Position numbers and translations under genes: made by a program. DNA of 35,498 bases. It comes from Actinomycetota bacterium. GTDB lineage: Bacteria; Actinomycetota; Acidimicrobiia; Acidimicrobiales; Iamiaceae. The first letter of the stretch is position 1. Every line of letters starts with the position of its first letter. This document shows, piece by piece, positions 25,013 to 32,792 of this stretch. The DNA is taken from positions 1 through 35,498 of the forward strand of contig CAUJFC010000065.1 in NCBI GenBank assembly GCA_963169755.1, written 5' to 3'. Below the pieces are notes generated by a model. That model searched no databases, had not been told where the DNA came from, and saw only the letters and a list, made by a program, of their open reading frames with translations.

Positions 25013-26020
25013 GTGAGTGCGAGTACGGGGTCGGTACGGGTGGTGTTCTGGAATACCTGGCTGCTCCGTCCTCGCCTGTGGCCCGGCGGCCCGGCGTTTC
25101 CGTTCACAGACCAGATGTTCGCCCCAGACGTGGTCCGACGAGCCCCGCTGGTTGGACAGGCATTGAGCGGAAGATTCGATGTGTGTGCCCTGGCCGAGGT
25201 GTTCGACCCCGCCGAGCAGGACGCCGTCGCCGCTCAGTGGGACGCGGTCGACGTCCACCGGGGACCTGGACCATCCTCACCCCTCAAGCGGGTCGGGAGT
25301 GGGCTGATGACCCTGGTCGATCCACTGGCCCTCGAGGTGACCGCCACCGCCTCCCACCGGTTCGAGCGGGGTGGAGACCTGCGCGACTCCGACACCTACG
25401 CCTCCAAAGGGGTCCTCTTCGTGCGGGTCCGTCTACCGGGAGGACCTGAACTCGACGTGGCCTCGACCCACCTGCTCGCCGGAGGTGACCTCCTCCCCCT
25501 GCCCGGCGCCAACGACCACGTCCGCCACCATCGGGCCCGCATGGCCCAGGTCGCAGAGTTGGTCGAGTTCGTCCGGAGTCATCGCGATCAGCAAAACCCC
25601 CTCCTGCTGGTGGGTGACTTCAATGTGGCTGCTCACGACCCCCACCACCCCGACGGACCCACTGCGTCCCGCCGGGATCTGATGGAGATCCTGGCGGATC
25701 TCGACGTGGTCGACCTGTGGGACCGTGACGGAGTCGGGCCCGGGGCCACATGCAGCTTCAAGTCCCCCAGCGACCTACCCACCGATGCCGCCCTGCCCGA
25801 CTGCGTCGCTGATACCGCGATGGACGGGTCCGACACCACGCCCGGCGAGCGCATCGACTACCTCTGGTACAGCCCACCCTGGCGACGGTCATCGACGTCG
25901 GTGGAGCTGGACCGGCCGCGACGCTGGGCGTTCCCCCACCGTCCGGTCCGGGGTGGACCGGCGGGAAGCCTCTCGGACCACCTCGCCCTGTCAGTGACCG
26001 TCCACCTCAGACACCGATGA
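25013..26020 (+). CDS. Endonuclease/exonuclease/phosphatase family protein
   Basis: A 335-residue EEP-superfamily metal-dependent phosphoesterase (DNase I / sphingomyelinase fold). The catalytic motifs run in order: VVFWNTWLL, CALAEVFD (metal-binding Glu), VASTHLLAGG, LLVGDFNVAAHD (Asp-Asn pair), RIDYLWY and the terminal SDHLALSV (catalytic Asp-His). The spacing resembles sphingomyelinase-like members more than DNA-repair exonuclease III. No signal peptide is visible. The substrate is unknown. The next gene starts inside its stop codon (ATGA at 26017-26020). Confidence 0.88.
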   Translation: MSASTGSVRVVFWNTWLLRPRLWPGGPAFPFTDQMFAPDVVRRAPLVGQALSGRFDVCALAEVFDPAEQDAVAAQWDAVDVHRGPGPSSPLKRVGSGLMTLVDPLALEVTATASHRFERGGDLRDSDTYASKGVLFVRVRLPGGPELDVASTHLLAGGDLLPLPGANDHVRHHRARMAQVAELVEFVRSHRDQQNPLLLVGDFNVAAHDPHHPDGPTASRRDLMEILADLDVVDLWDRDGVGPGATCSFKSPSDLPTDAALPDCVADTAMDGSDTTPGERIDYLWYSPPWRRSSTSVELDRPRRWAFPHRPVRGGPAGSLSDHLALSVTVHLRHR

Positions 26021-27156
26021 CCGCACCCACCCCTCGCCCCTTGCCCCCGCTTCCACCTCAGCCGGCTGAGGTCCCCTGGCCCACCCGCCAATGGCCAACG
26101 GCCGGCGCGACCGACCTGGGAGCCGACGCCGATCGCCTCGGTCAGCTTCTCGACGTACTGGTCGACGACCGGCCCCATCCAGTGATGGGCCAGACCTTCG
26201 CCGCGGCCGTGGTCTGCCGGGGACATCTGGTGGAAGAACGCTACGGCTTGAGACCGGTACGAGATCTGCGAGCTCTGGAACCGGATCCGCCGATGGAACG
26301 GCTGACCGAGGCCGACGAGCTTCTGAGCTGGTCGATGGCCAAGAGCATCACGCACCTCGCGGTGGGACTGGCCGTGAGCGACGGGCTGATAGAGGTGAGC
26401 GATCCGGTCCCTGAACCCGCCTGGAGTGATCCCGATGATCCCCGCCACCAGATCACCTGGGACCACCTCCTGTCGATGCGCCCCGGATTGGCCTGGCGCG
26501 AGGAGTACGTCCTGGATCCCGAGAAGCTTCCCGACGTCGTCGAGATGCTGTTCGGCTCCGGAGCCGACGACATGGCGGCCTTCGCCGCCAGCTTCCCGCT
26601 GACCGACCCGCCCGGCTCGTCGGAGGCATACCGCTACTCGTCGGGCACCACCAACGTGGTGGCCGCCAACCTGGCCCGGTGCCTGGGTCTGGAGGGAGAT
26701 GCCACCGGGTTCGACCGTTGGCTCCACCAGCGGTTGCTCGACCCGATCGGCATGGGCGAAACCCGTCTGGAGTTCGACGCCGCCGGAACCTTCGTTGGTT
26801 CCTCCTACGCCCACGCGACGCTCAGAAGCTGGTGTCGGTTCGGTCTGCTGGCCATGCGCGACGGGGTCTGGGACGGAACCCGGCTGCTCCCAGAAGGCTG
26901 GATCGACCATGGCCGCATCCCCCGTTCACCCGACGGACTGGTGCACCACGGCGCTCACTGGTGGTCGTGGAATCAGGACGAACTGCCATTTGGGGCCCAC
27001 GGCTTCGAAGGGCAGCGGGTCATCTGCTTCCCCGCCCGTGACGTGGTGGTGGTCCGGCTCGGCAAGGTGAGCGACACCGAAGAGGCCAGCGACATGCTCA
27101 ACGTTCACCTGAGCGAGATCGCCGCCTGCTTCCCCAGGCTGGACCGGGTCGACTGA
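26017..27156 (+). CDS. Serine hydrolase, class C beta-lactamase/esterase fold
   Basis: A 379-residue penicillin-binding-protein-like hydrolase. The nucleophile motif SxxK is S106-M-A-K109 (SWSMAKSITHL). The second motif region is YRYSSGTTNVVAANL with Tyr207 as general base, like the esterase and 6-aminohexanoate-dimer hydrolase (NylB) branch rather than true AmpC. The third motif area is HGAHWW...GAHGFEGQ. Landmarks between them are DPRHQITWDHLLSMRPGLAW and DPIGMGETRLEFDAAG. No signal peptide is visible, so it is probably an intracellular esterase or amidase. It overlaps the EEP gene by 4 nt and ends 3 nt from the convergent SDR stop. Confidence 0.9.
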   Translation: MTAPTPRPLPPLPPQPAEVPWPTRQWPTAGATDLGADADRLGQLLDVLVDDRPHPVMGQTFAAAVVCRGHLVEERYGLRPVRDLRALEPDPPMERLTEADELLSWSMAKSITHLAVGLAVSDGLIEVSDPVPEPAWSDPDDPRHQITWDHLLSMRPGLAWREEYVLDPEKLPDVVEMLFGSGADDMAAFAASFPLTDPPGSSEAYRYSSGTTNVVAANLARCLGLEGDATGFDRWLHQRLLDPIGMGETRLEFDAAGTFVGSSYAHATLRSWCRFGLLAMRDGVWDGTRLLPEGWIDHGRIPRSPDGLVHHGAHWWSWNQDELPFGAHGFEGQRVICFPARDVVVVRLGKVSDTEEASDMLNVHLSEIAACFPRLDRVD

Positions 27157-27159
27157 GTG

Positions 27160-27957
27160 TCAGCGGATGGTCCAACCGCCGTCCACCACCAGCGTCTGGC
27201 CGATCACATAGGACGACGCCGCCGACGCCAGGTACAGCAGTGCACCGTCGAGTTCGTGGGCTCGACCCTCGCGACCCAGCGCGGTGTTGGTGACCACGAA
27301 CCGCTCCGATGCCTCGTCACCCCACATGTCGGCGGTCATCTCGCTGGGAAACCATCCGGGGGCGATGGCGTTCACCCGTACGCCGCGGCGGGCCCACTGG
27401 GCACCCAGCTCACGAGTGAGGTTGACCACCCCCGCCTTGGCGGCGCAGTACCCGGCCTGCTTCACCGGGGTACCGGCCACCAGTCCCAGGATCGAGGCGA
27501 TGTTGACGATGCTGCCGCCGCCGCTGGCCACCATGGGCTCGTAAGCGAGCTGACACAGGCGGAACACCGCGTTGAGGTTCACGTCCACCACCCGGGTGAA
27601 ATCGTCGAAGGACTCGCTCTCGGCCGGCCCGATCACCGAGATTCCGGCGTTGTTGACCAATACATCGATTCCTCCACTCCCCACGTCGGTGGCGCGGTCG
27701 ATCAGAGCACGACAAGCGTCACCGTCACTCACATCGCAGACCATCGGCACGCACCGCTCGCCGAGGTCGGCGGCCAGCGACTCGATCCGCTCGAGCCGCC
27801 GGGCCGCCACCACCACCGTGGCCCCGGCGGCATGCAGAACGCGGGCGAACCGGTCACCCAGACCAGCCGATGCCCCGGTCACCACCGCCACCTGACCGTC
27901 GAGACGGAACAGCGAAAGCGGATCGATCACCGCCGAACTCTCAGCCATGTCGAGCAC
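27160..27957 (-). CDS. Short-chain dehydrogenase/reductase
   Basis: A 265-residue classical SDR. The NAD(P) motif is TGASAGLG (27-34), followed by the NNAG motif (102-105), catalytic Ser155 (VNIASILG) and the Y170-x-x-x-K174 pair (YCAAK). The C-terminal VIGQTLVVDGGW is typical. The Arg-Arg after the second strand (AARRLER) suggests NADPH preference, which is inference. The GTG start is supported by GGAGGTGA, a full anti-Shine-Dalgarno match, 3-6 nt upstream. A large hairpin lies 30-86 nt upstream. The substrate is unknown. Confidence 0.92.
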   Translation of the reverse strand: MLDMAESSAVIDPLSLFRLDGQVAVVTGASAGLGDRFARVLHAAGATVVVAARRLERIESLAADLGERCVPMVCDVSDGDACRALIDRATDVGSGGIDVLVNNAGISVIGPAESESFDDFTRVVDVNLNAVFRLCQLAYEPMVASGGGSIVNIASILGLVAGTPVKQAGYCAAKAGVVNLTRELGAQWARRGVRVNAIAPGWFPSEMTADMWGDEASERFVVTNTALGREGRAHELDGALLYLASAASSYVIGQTLVVDGGWTIR

Positions 27958-27960
27958 CGA

Positions 27961-27968
27961 TCACCTCC
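27961..27968 (-). promoter_or_regulatory. Strong ribosome binding site GGAGGTGA of the SDR gene
   Basis: GGAGGTGA on the minus strand, core GGAGG 6 nt from GTG 27957. It is the strongest Shine-Dalgarno in the window. Confidence 0.7.
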
Positions 27969-27987
27969 AGTGGACCGTTTGACGCGG

Positions 27988-28043
27988 CACCGCCCGGTCG
28001 CGGCGCCTTCCCCCTTCGGAGGCTGCCTGCTTACCGGGCGGTG
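27988..28043 (-). terminator. Long hairpin between the L,D-transpeptidase and SDR genes
   Basis: CACCGCCCGGT (27988-27998) and ACCGGGCGGTG (28033-28043) form a perfect 11-bp stem. The 34-nt interior can fold further (GCC/GGC pairs around CCCCCTTC). It lies 74 nt past the L,D-transpeptidase stop and 30 nt before the SDR start on the minus strand. A terminator for the first gene, or a 5' leader structure for the second, both fit. There is no T-tract. Confidence 0.55.
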
Positions 28044-28116
28044 TCGTCTGACCAGCGAAAGCGGGTCGTGACGAGGGTCACCATACCGACATAACTGCCA
28101 TCCGTCCAGAGCCGGG

Positions 28117-29007
28117 TCAGCTCCGGAACACCTCGATGGGTTCGCCATCACCCACCAGCGATGGGAAGTACTCGGCGATGTGCATCGGTATCCGGACACA
28201 GCCGTGGCTGGCCGGCCTGTTGGGGACCGAGCCCGCCCCGTGCACCGCTATTCCACCGTTGAAGTACACCGGGTTGTACAGCCGACCCAGCGGAGCATCA
28301 CGCCAGCCCGACACCCTCCGCCCGAACGCGTACACCCCGGTGGGAGTGACCGCGCTTCCGCATCGGCGACCCTCCCTGGTTCGCTCGCAGTAGGCCACCT
28401 CGCTACCGGTGGACACATGGGTGACCAAGTCGAGCACGTTGTCTCGCCAGACCAGCATCACCTGACGCGAGAGGTCCACCTCGACATGGGTGGGCCCGAG
28501 CTCAGGGCGCAGCATCACCGGTGCCGGGCGCGACAGGATCAACGCTTCCAGCTCGGGGGTCACCACTCCGTCACGGGGAAACCCGAACAGCGCCTGAAAC
28601 GCCCATACCGCCATGACGGTCCTGACGCCGAAACGACCGTCGGCCACCCCGGGGTCGTAGGCCTGGGCGGCCAGAGCCTCCTGGAGTGCCCGAGTGCGAG
28701 TTCCCATGCTCCCGGCCTGCAAGGGACCGGGAGGCTCGGTGAGGGTCTCGGGTGCGACGGTGGTGGTGGTTACCGGCACGGTCGTGGTTGGCGCCACCGT
28801 GGTGGTCGGAGCCGTTGACGTGGTGGCAGCCGGGGCCGTCGCTGATGTCGGCGGCGCAGCGGTGGTGGACGGCACCGAGCTCGATGGTGGGGCGGTGGCC
28901 ACGGTCCGACCGGCCGTCGAGCCCGAGTCGGCACAACCCACCATCAACGCCATGGCCATCACCGATCCGATGGTCGCAGCTCTCCACGCGCCTCCCCGAA
29001 CCATCAC
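28117..29007 (-). CDS. L,D-transpeptidase lipoprotein with peptidoglycan-binding domain
   Basis: A 296-residue cell-wall enzyme. A lipoprotein signal (AATIGSVMAMALMVGC) is followed by a 65-residue Thr/Pro/Ala-rich spacer that would cross the envelope. A PG_binding_1 domain follows (about 95-160: GSMGTRTRALQEAL, DGRFGVRTVMAVWAFQ). The YkuD catalytic domain (about 170-296) contains AVHGAG and the active-site motif SHGCVRI, with His268 and nucleophile Cys270. The enzyme makes or remodels 3-3 peptidoglycan cross-links or attaches proteins to peptidoglycan. GTG 29007 or ATG 29004 are both preceded by GGGAGAGAGG. The HAD gene lies 46 nt upstream on the same strand. Confidence 0.93.
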   Translation of the reverse strand: MMVRGGAWRAATIGSVMAMALMVGCADSGSTAGRTVATAPPSSSVPSTTAAPPTSATAPAATTSTAPTTTVAPTTTVPVTTTTVAPETLTEPPGPLQAGSMGTRTRALQEALAAQAYDPGVADGRFGVRTVMAVWAFQALFGFPRDGVVTPELEALILSRPAPVMLRPELGPTHVEVDLSRQVMLVWRDNVLDLVTHVSTGSEVAYCERTREGRRCGSAVTPTGVYAFGRRVSGWRDAPLGRLYNPVYFNGGIAVHGAGSVPNRPASHGCVRIPMHIAEYFPSLVGDGEPIEVFRS

Positions 29008-29053
29008 GCCTCTCTCCCGTCTGTGGCGATCTGTCGTCAGTCTCGCGCGACCG

Positions 29054-29812
29054 TCAGGCCAGACCCAGGGCCGCCGCCAGATCCCGGTGATCGCTCACCA
29101 CCGCATCTCCCTCGATATCGAGGGTTCCGTCGTTGTGAGAGCCCTTGTCATCGGCTACCCCGCGGTAGCGCACGGCGAAGATCCCCATCGACTGAGCCCC
29201 GGCGACATCGGTACGTCTCAGATCACCGATGTGCGCAGTCTCGGCGGGAGCGAACCCACCCAGTCCCTCCAGAGCGTGGTGGAAAATCCGGGCGTCAGGC
29301 TTGAACGTTCCGACCTCGTCACTGAAGGACCAGTGGTCGAAGTACCCCATCAGGCCATGGTCGGTCAGATAGCGCCGAAGCGTGTAGGACGGCGACAGGC
29401 CCACGTCACAGATGATCCCGATCTTGACGCCGGCATCGGAGAGCGCGGCCAGAGCCATCTCCACGTGAGGCGTCGGCTCCGGGCTCCATGTCGGGTCGGG
29501 GTCGGTCACCACCTCCACCAGGGCCTTCACCACATCGGGCGGCGGAGCCAGGCCCAGGTGGGCCAGGCAATCACGAACGGCGTCGTAGGCCGAATAGGAG
29601 AGGTTGGCTTTCCACGCGGCATCGAAACGCTTCCATGCCGATCCGTAGGCGGCGTCGAGGTGAGACCGCTCCAGCGCCAGGCCCTCGCCTTCGAGGATCC
29701 CCAACCAGGCCTGGAGTCGACGGTCCCGGATCTGGCTCTGCTGGCAGATGAGGGTGTTCCAGAAGTCGAAGGTGACCGCCCGGATCGGTCTCCTCGGCAG
29801 AGTTTCAGTCAT
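29054..29812 (-). CDS. HAD-superfamily hydrolase (subfamily IA)
   Basis: A 252-residue HAD hydrolase. Motif I is VTFDFWNTLI: the nucleophile Asp is present, but the second Asp of DxD is replaced (DFW), as in haloacid dehalogenases and some phosphatases of the group. The helical C1 cap follows. Motif II is IGIICDVGLSP, motif III is FKPDARIFHHAL with the Lys, and motif IV is AHIGDLRRTDVAGAQSMG. Loss of the second Asp makes ordinary phosphatase chemistry less certain. The ATG is preceded by GAGGATGG. The L,D-transpeptidase gene follows 46 nt later. The substrate is unknown. Confidence 0.87.
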   Translation of the reverse strand: MTETLPRRPIRAVTFDFWNTLICQQSQIRDRRLQAWLGILEGEGLALERSHLDAAYGSAWKRFDAAWKANLSYSAYDAVRDCLAHLGLAPPPDVVKALVEVVTDPDPTWSPEPTPHVEMALAALSDAGVKIGIICDVGLSPSYTLRRYLTDHGLMGYFDHWSFSDEVGTFKPDARIFHHALEGLGGFAPAETAHIGDLRRTDVAGAQSMGIFAVRYRGVADDKGSHNDGTLDIEGDAVVSDHRDLAAALGLA

Positions 29813-29845
29813 CGGGCCATCCTCGCGGATGGGGCACCCGGTCGG

Positions 29846-29851
29846 TACGCT
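29846..29851 (+). promoter_or_regulatory. Putative -10 box TACGCT ahead of the sigma fusion gene
   Basis: TACGCT ends 9 nt before GTG 29861. No Shine-Dalgarno is present. The divergent HAD gene begins at 29812. Confidence 0.35.
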
Positions 29852-29860
29852 TGGTTCACG

Positions 29861-32188
29861 GTGACGGCCCCCAGCAACTCGCCCGCGCCCACCGCGCCTC
29901 CCCCCGATTCGGCCCCCACCCAGCGACCTTCAACCGTCGGTGGAGCGGGGGAATCCACCGTGTCTTCGCTGCGCACCCGCTCGGGCCCATCCGAGGTTCC
30001 GGTGAACCTGGTGATGGCCGCCCGCCGGGGTGATCCCGCCGCTTTCGCCCGAATGGTCGAGCACTGGAACCCTCACCTGCGACCGTTCGTGCACCACGTC
30101 CTGGCCGGTGATGGTTCAGTCGACCGGGCGTTGTCGGCTGCCTACATCCGGGCCTACCGGGCACTCCCCCGCTATGACGCCAGCCAGAAGCCCGGACTGT
30201 GGCTCCATCGGATCGCCTACCTGGCGGCCACCGACGAATTACGCCGCTACACCCGCGATCCGCTCCATCGGCGAAACCTGGCCGACCAGGGTCGAGCCGA
30301 GACCGCCACCGACGCCGTACGCGACCACCTGGGTCTGTCACCTCACGACATCGACGAGCTGGTGGTGAGCACCGATCCGACCCCGGAGCGAACGGTCGAC
30401 GTCGGCCCCGGCATCGAGATCGACGTCGACTCTGTCGAGGAACCCGATCTCGATACCGAGAGCGCCCTGGTCGAGGCCCGGGCCATCATGGCGCTCGACG
30501 AGGACGGTCGGCGGGCACTTGTTCCACCCGGCTGGCGGCGACTGGCACCCGACCAACGAGCCCTGGCGGTCATGGTTGATCTGTCCGGATACCGGCTCGA
30601 AGATGCCTCGGCCGCCCTGGACGCCCACCCGGCAGAGGCCGCCGCCCGCCTGGAATCGGCCCGGCGACTGCTCTGTCGGCTCCAGGGGGTGACAGTTCCC
30701 ACGGGTCCCCTCGACTCTCATCCCGAGACCCTCCGAACAGCCCACGACGTTCTGACCGCGATGGAGGTTCCCCCGGCCGACCAACGGTTCTGGTCGGTGC
30801 TGGGTCGCCGTCTGCTGGCCGAGCGCGAGGCCCCGGCCGCCGCTGCCATCGACCCCCATGAACGCCTGGCTCGTTTGCATCCGGCCGAACCCGGGTTCAA
30901 GCCGCGGGAGTCCCATCATTCCCCACCCGACGCGGCCCGCCGCCGGATTCACCAGTTGGCCGAGCAGGCCGAGGTGGCCAGCCCCGTAGACACCGGGCGC
31001 CGCCGGCCCCGGGCCGTCATTGTGCTGGCGGGGATCGCGGCGGTCGCCCTGTTGGTGGCCGCGGTGATGATCGGCACCAGCTCGCGGATTCCCGACGGCT
31101 CTCGGCCCGCCAGTGAAGTGGCCAAGGAAACCGCTACCGCCATGGCGGCTGGACCGTTCCAGAAGGTAACCGCCAACGTCTCTGAGACCGCCCCGGGCGG
31201 ACGTACGTCCACCCGGTCCTACGAGATCGTGTTGGGTTCGGATGGCTCCTGGGCGGTGTCCACCAGCGGAACCATCGACCAGACCACCTACGACGCCACC
31301 AGCGGCCTGCTGCGGCGGGTGGCCGTGGTCGGTGAAGGGGCGAGGGCCCAGGTCTACGCCACCGACTCACCCGGCCTGGCCGCCGGGGCACCCGATGCCA
31401 GTCCGACTCAACCCACCCCGCTGGACGACCTGGGGGCGGTGCCCTCCCTGCTTCGGGCCGCTGATCGAACCCGGATGCCGCGCCGCACGATCGGTGACAC
31501 CGCGGTCCGCACCCTCACCAGATCCCTGCCGACCGGAGCCGAGGGGGCCGCCGAGCAGTGGCAGGTGAGCATCTCCACCAGCACCTCGCTTCCTGTGGAG
31601 ATCGTCCGGTCCCGCGATGGCCGGGTCGTCCGCCGGATCAACATCGAGAGATGGCAGAAGGTCACCGCGGTTCCGGCCACCACCTTCTCCCAGCCCGTTC
31701 CCGACGGGGTGGAGCCAACGGTCGATGACAGCGGGTTCGCCACCACCGACCTGGCAGCCGTACCTCTGCTGGGACGGGGCGAGCCCGTAACCCCGTCGTG
31801 GCTGCCACCGGGCTTCGAACTGTCGGTGGTGGCGGTCCGCTCCGAGGCTCCCAGCAGCCGGCCATCCACGTCGGCCGGATCGAACCCCGCTGACATCGGG
31901 GTGATGTCGCTCGGCTACCAACACGGCGTCCAGCGCATAACCGTCACATCCCGGGCTGCTGGCGCCGACCCCACGGCCTGGAGTTCGCCGTTCGTGCCGG
32001 TCGCTGGAGGTGGCCGGGCTCAGGCCAGAGTCCTGGGTGATGGGCGCTACAACGGGGCCCGGGTGACAATCGACGTCGACGCCCGGGGACGCAGCCGGTT
32101 GTGGGGTATCAGCGGCGACACGGTGTTCACCGTGGCCGGTGATCTGACCCCCGATCAGGCGTTCCGGGTAGCCGCCTCGTTCAGGTGA
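29861..32188 (+). CDS. ECF sigma factor fused to anti-sigma-like linker, membrane helix and RseB-like ectodomain
   Basis: A 775-residue multidomain protein. Residues 1-45 are a Pro/Ser/Thr-rich leader. Residues 48-130 read as sigma region 2 (MAARRGDPAAFARMVEHW, YIRAYRALPRYDASQKPGLWLHRIAYLAATDELRRY). After an acidic insert (150-215), residues 226-275 read as region 4 (RLAPDQRALAVMVDLSGYRLEDASAALDAHPAEAAARLESARRLL). Residues 290-320 (MEVPPADQRFWSVLGRRL) resemble the start of actinobacterial anti-sigma proteins. One membrane helix at 385-405 follows Arg-rich residues, giving N-in/C-out topology. The ectodomain (406-775) has a LolA/RseB-like strand region and a second part beginning PSWLPPGFELSVVAVR, like the C-terminal domain of RseB/MucB. 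The start is GTG 29861; the track's 1164-residue start runs through divergent genes. Domain calls are inferred from motif reading. Confidence 0.82.
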   Translation: MTAPSNSPAPTAPPPDSAPTQRPSTVGGAGESTVSSLRTRSGPSEVPVNLVMAARRGDPAAFARMVEHWNPHLRPFVHHVLAGDGSVDRALSAAYIRAYRALPRYDASQKPGLWLHRIAYLAATDELRRYTRDPLHRRNLADQGRAETATDAVRDHLGLSPHDIDELVVSTDPTPERTVDVGPGIEIDVDSVEEPDLDTESALVEARAIMALDEDGRRALVPPGWRRLAPDQRALAVMVDLSGYRLEDASAALDAHPAEAAARLESARRLLCRLQGVTVPTGPLDSHPETLRTAHDVLTAMEVPPADQRFWSVLGRRLLAEREAPAAAAIDPHERLARLHPAEPGFKPRESHHSPPDAARRRIHQLAEQAEVASPVDTGRRRPRAVIVLAGIAAVALLVAAVMIGTSSRIPDGSRPASEVAKETATAMAAGPFQKVTANVSETAPGGRTSTRSYEIVLGSDGSWAVSTSGTIDQTTYDATSGLLRRVAVVGEGARAQVYATDSPGLAAGAPDASPTQPTPLDDLGAVPSLLRAADRTRMPRRTIGDTAVRTLTRSLPTGAEGAAEQWQVSISTSTSLPVEIVRSRDGRVVRRINIERWQKVTAVPATTFSQPVPDGVEPTVDDSGFATTDLAAVPLLGRGEPVTPSWLPPGFELSVVAVRSEAPSSRPSTSAGSNPADIGVMSLGYQHGVQRITVTSRAAGADPTAWSSPFVPVAGGGRAQARVLGDGRYNGARVTIDVDARGRSRLWGISGDTVFTVAGDLTPDQAFRVAASFR

Positions 32189-32792
32189 GAACCGCCGGAA
32201 CCGCCAGATCACCGAAGAACCGTTCCAACGACGCCCGGTCAGGGGCGACGCTGGGCACCACCAGTACCAACAGCACCTGGGCCAGCAACCAACTCACCGC
32301 CATCGCGGCATCGATCCCGGGCCGCAGACCATCGGCCTGGGCGACGGCCTCCAGGTACGGGCGGTAGAAGGCATGAATCGTACCGAGTACCCGCTCGTCG
32401 GGGTCGAGTTCGGTCCATGGACCCGCTACGTCGGCCCCCGCGAACAACTGGGCCAGTGACGGGGTAGCACGCACGGTCAGCACGGTGTGGACCAGGGCCG
32501 CCGTGAGCCGTTCGGTTGGGTCTCCCGGTGCATCCAGTAACTCGCGGCACTCCGTGGCCAGCCGGTTGGAGGCCCTCAGCACCAGGTGCGTGATCAGTTT
32601 CTCCCGCCCACCCATGTGACGGTGCACGGTCATCCGGGTGGTGCCGGCCGCCTCAGCCACCTGATCGAGAGTCAGGGCGAGCCCGTAGGCCTCGAAGCAG
32701 GCGTCACCGGCCGCCAGAATGCGCTCCCTGGTTCCCCGACCGCGTCTGTTCCCGGCCGAGGGAACCGACGGGTCGGGTTCAGGGGGCGTCAC
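32181..32792 (-). CDS. TetR/AcrR family transcriptional regulator
   Basis: A 203-residue TetR-type repressor. The N-terminal DNA-binding domain is TRERILAAGDACFEAYGLALTLDQVAEAAGTTRMTVHRHMGGREKLITH with the usual helix-turn-helix order. The C-terminal ligand domain is helical, with DAAMAVSWLLAQVLLVLVV near the end. The start is GTG 32792 with GGAG 4 nt upstream; this gives the normal family length and a 14-nt overlap with the hydrolase gene, so the two are translationally coupled. It may control the CocE-type hydrolase and itself. Its last 8 nt overlap the convergent sigma fusion gene. Confidence 0.9.
   Translation of the reverse strand: MTPPEPDPSVPSAGNRRGRGTRERILAAGDACFEAYGLALTLDQVAEAAGTTRMTVHRHMGGREKLITHLVLRASNRLATECRELLDAPGDPTERLTAALVHTVLTVRATPSLAQLFAGADVAGPWTELDPDERVLGTIHAFYRPYLEAVAQADGLRPGIDAAMAVSWLLAQVLLVLVVPSVAPDRASLERFFGDLAVPAVLT

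Noticed and set aside
25858-26910. 350-residue minus-strand ORF in the track
   Set aside because: It is antisense to the EEP and beta-lactamase-fold genes, both of which carry complete catalytic motif sets.
27988-28043. Named riboswitch (cobalamin, SAH or similar) upstream of the SDR gene
   Set aside because: I compared the interior with the conserved elements I know and found no match. Only a generic hairpin is supported.
27157-28071. 304-residue plus-strand ORF in the track
   Set aside because: It is antisense to the SDR gene and runs through the hairpin at 27988-28043.
28694-29860. N-terminal extension of the 1164-residue track ORF
   Set aside because: It lies antisense to the L,D-transpeptidase and HAD genes. 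Sigma-type sequence begins only after GTG 29861.
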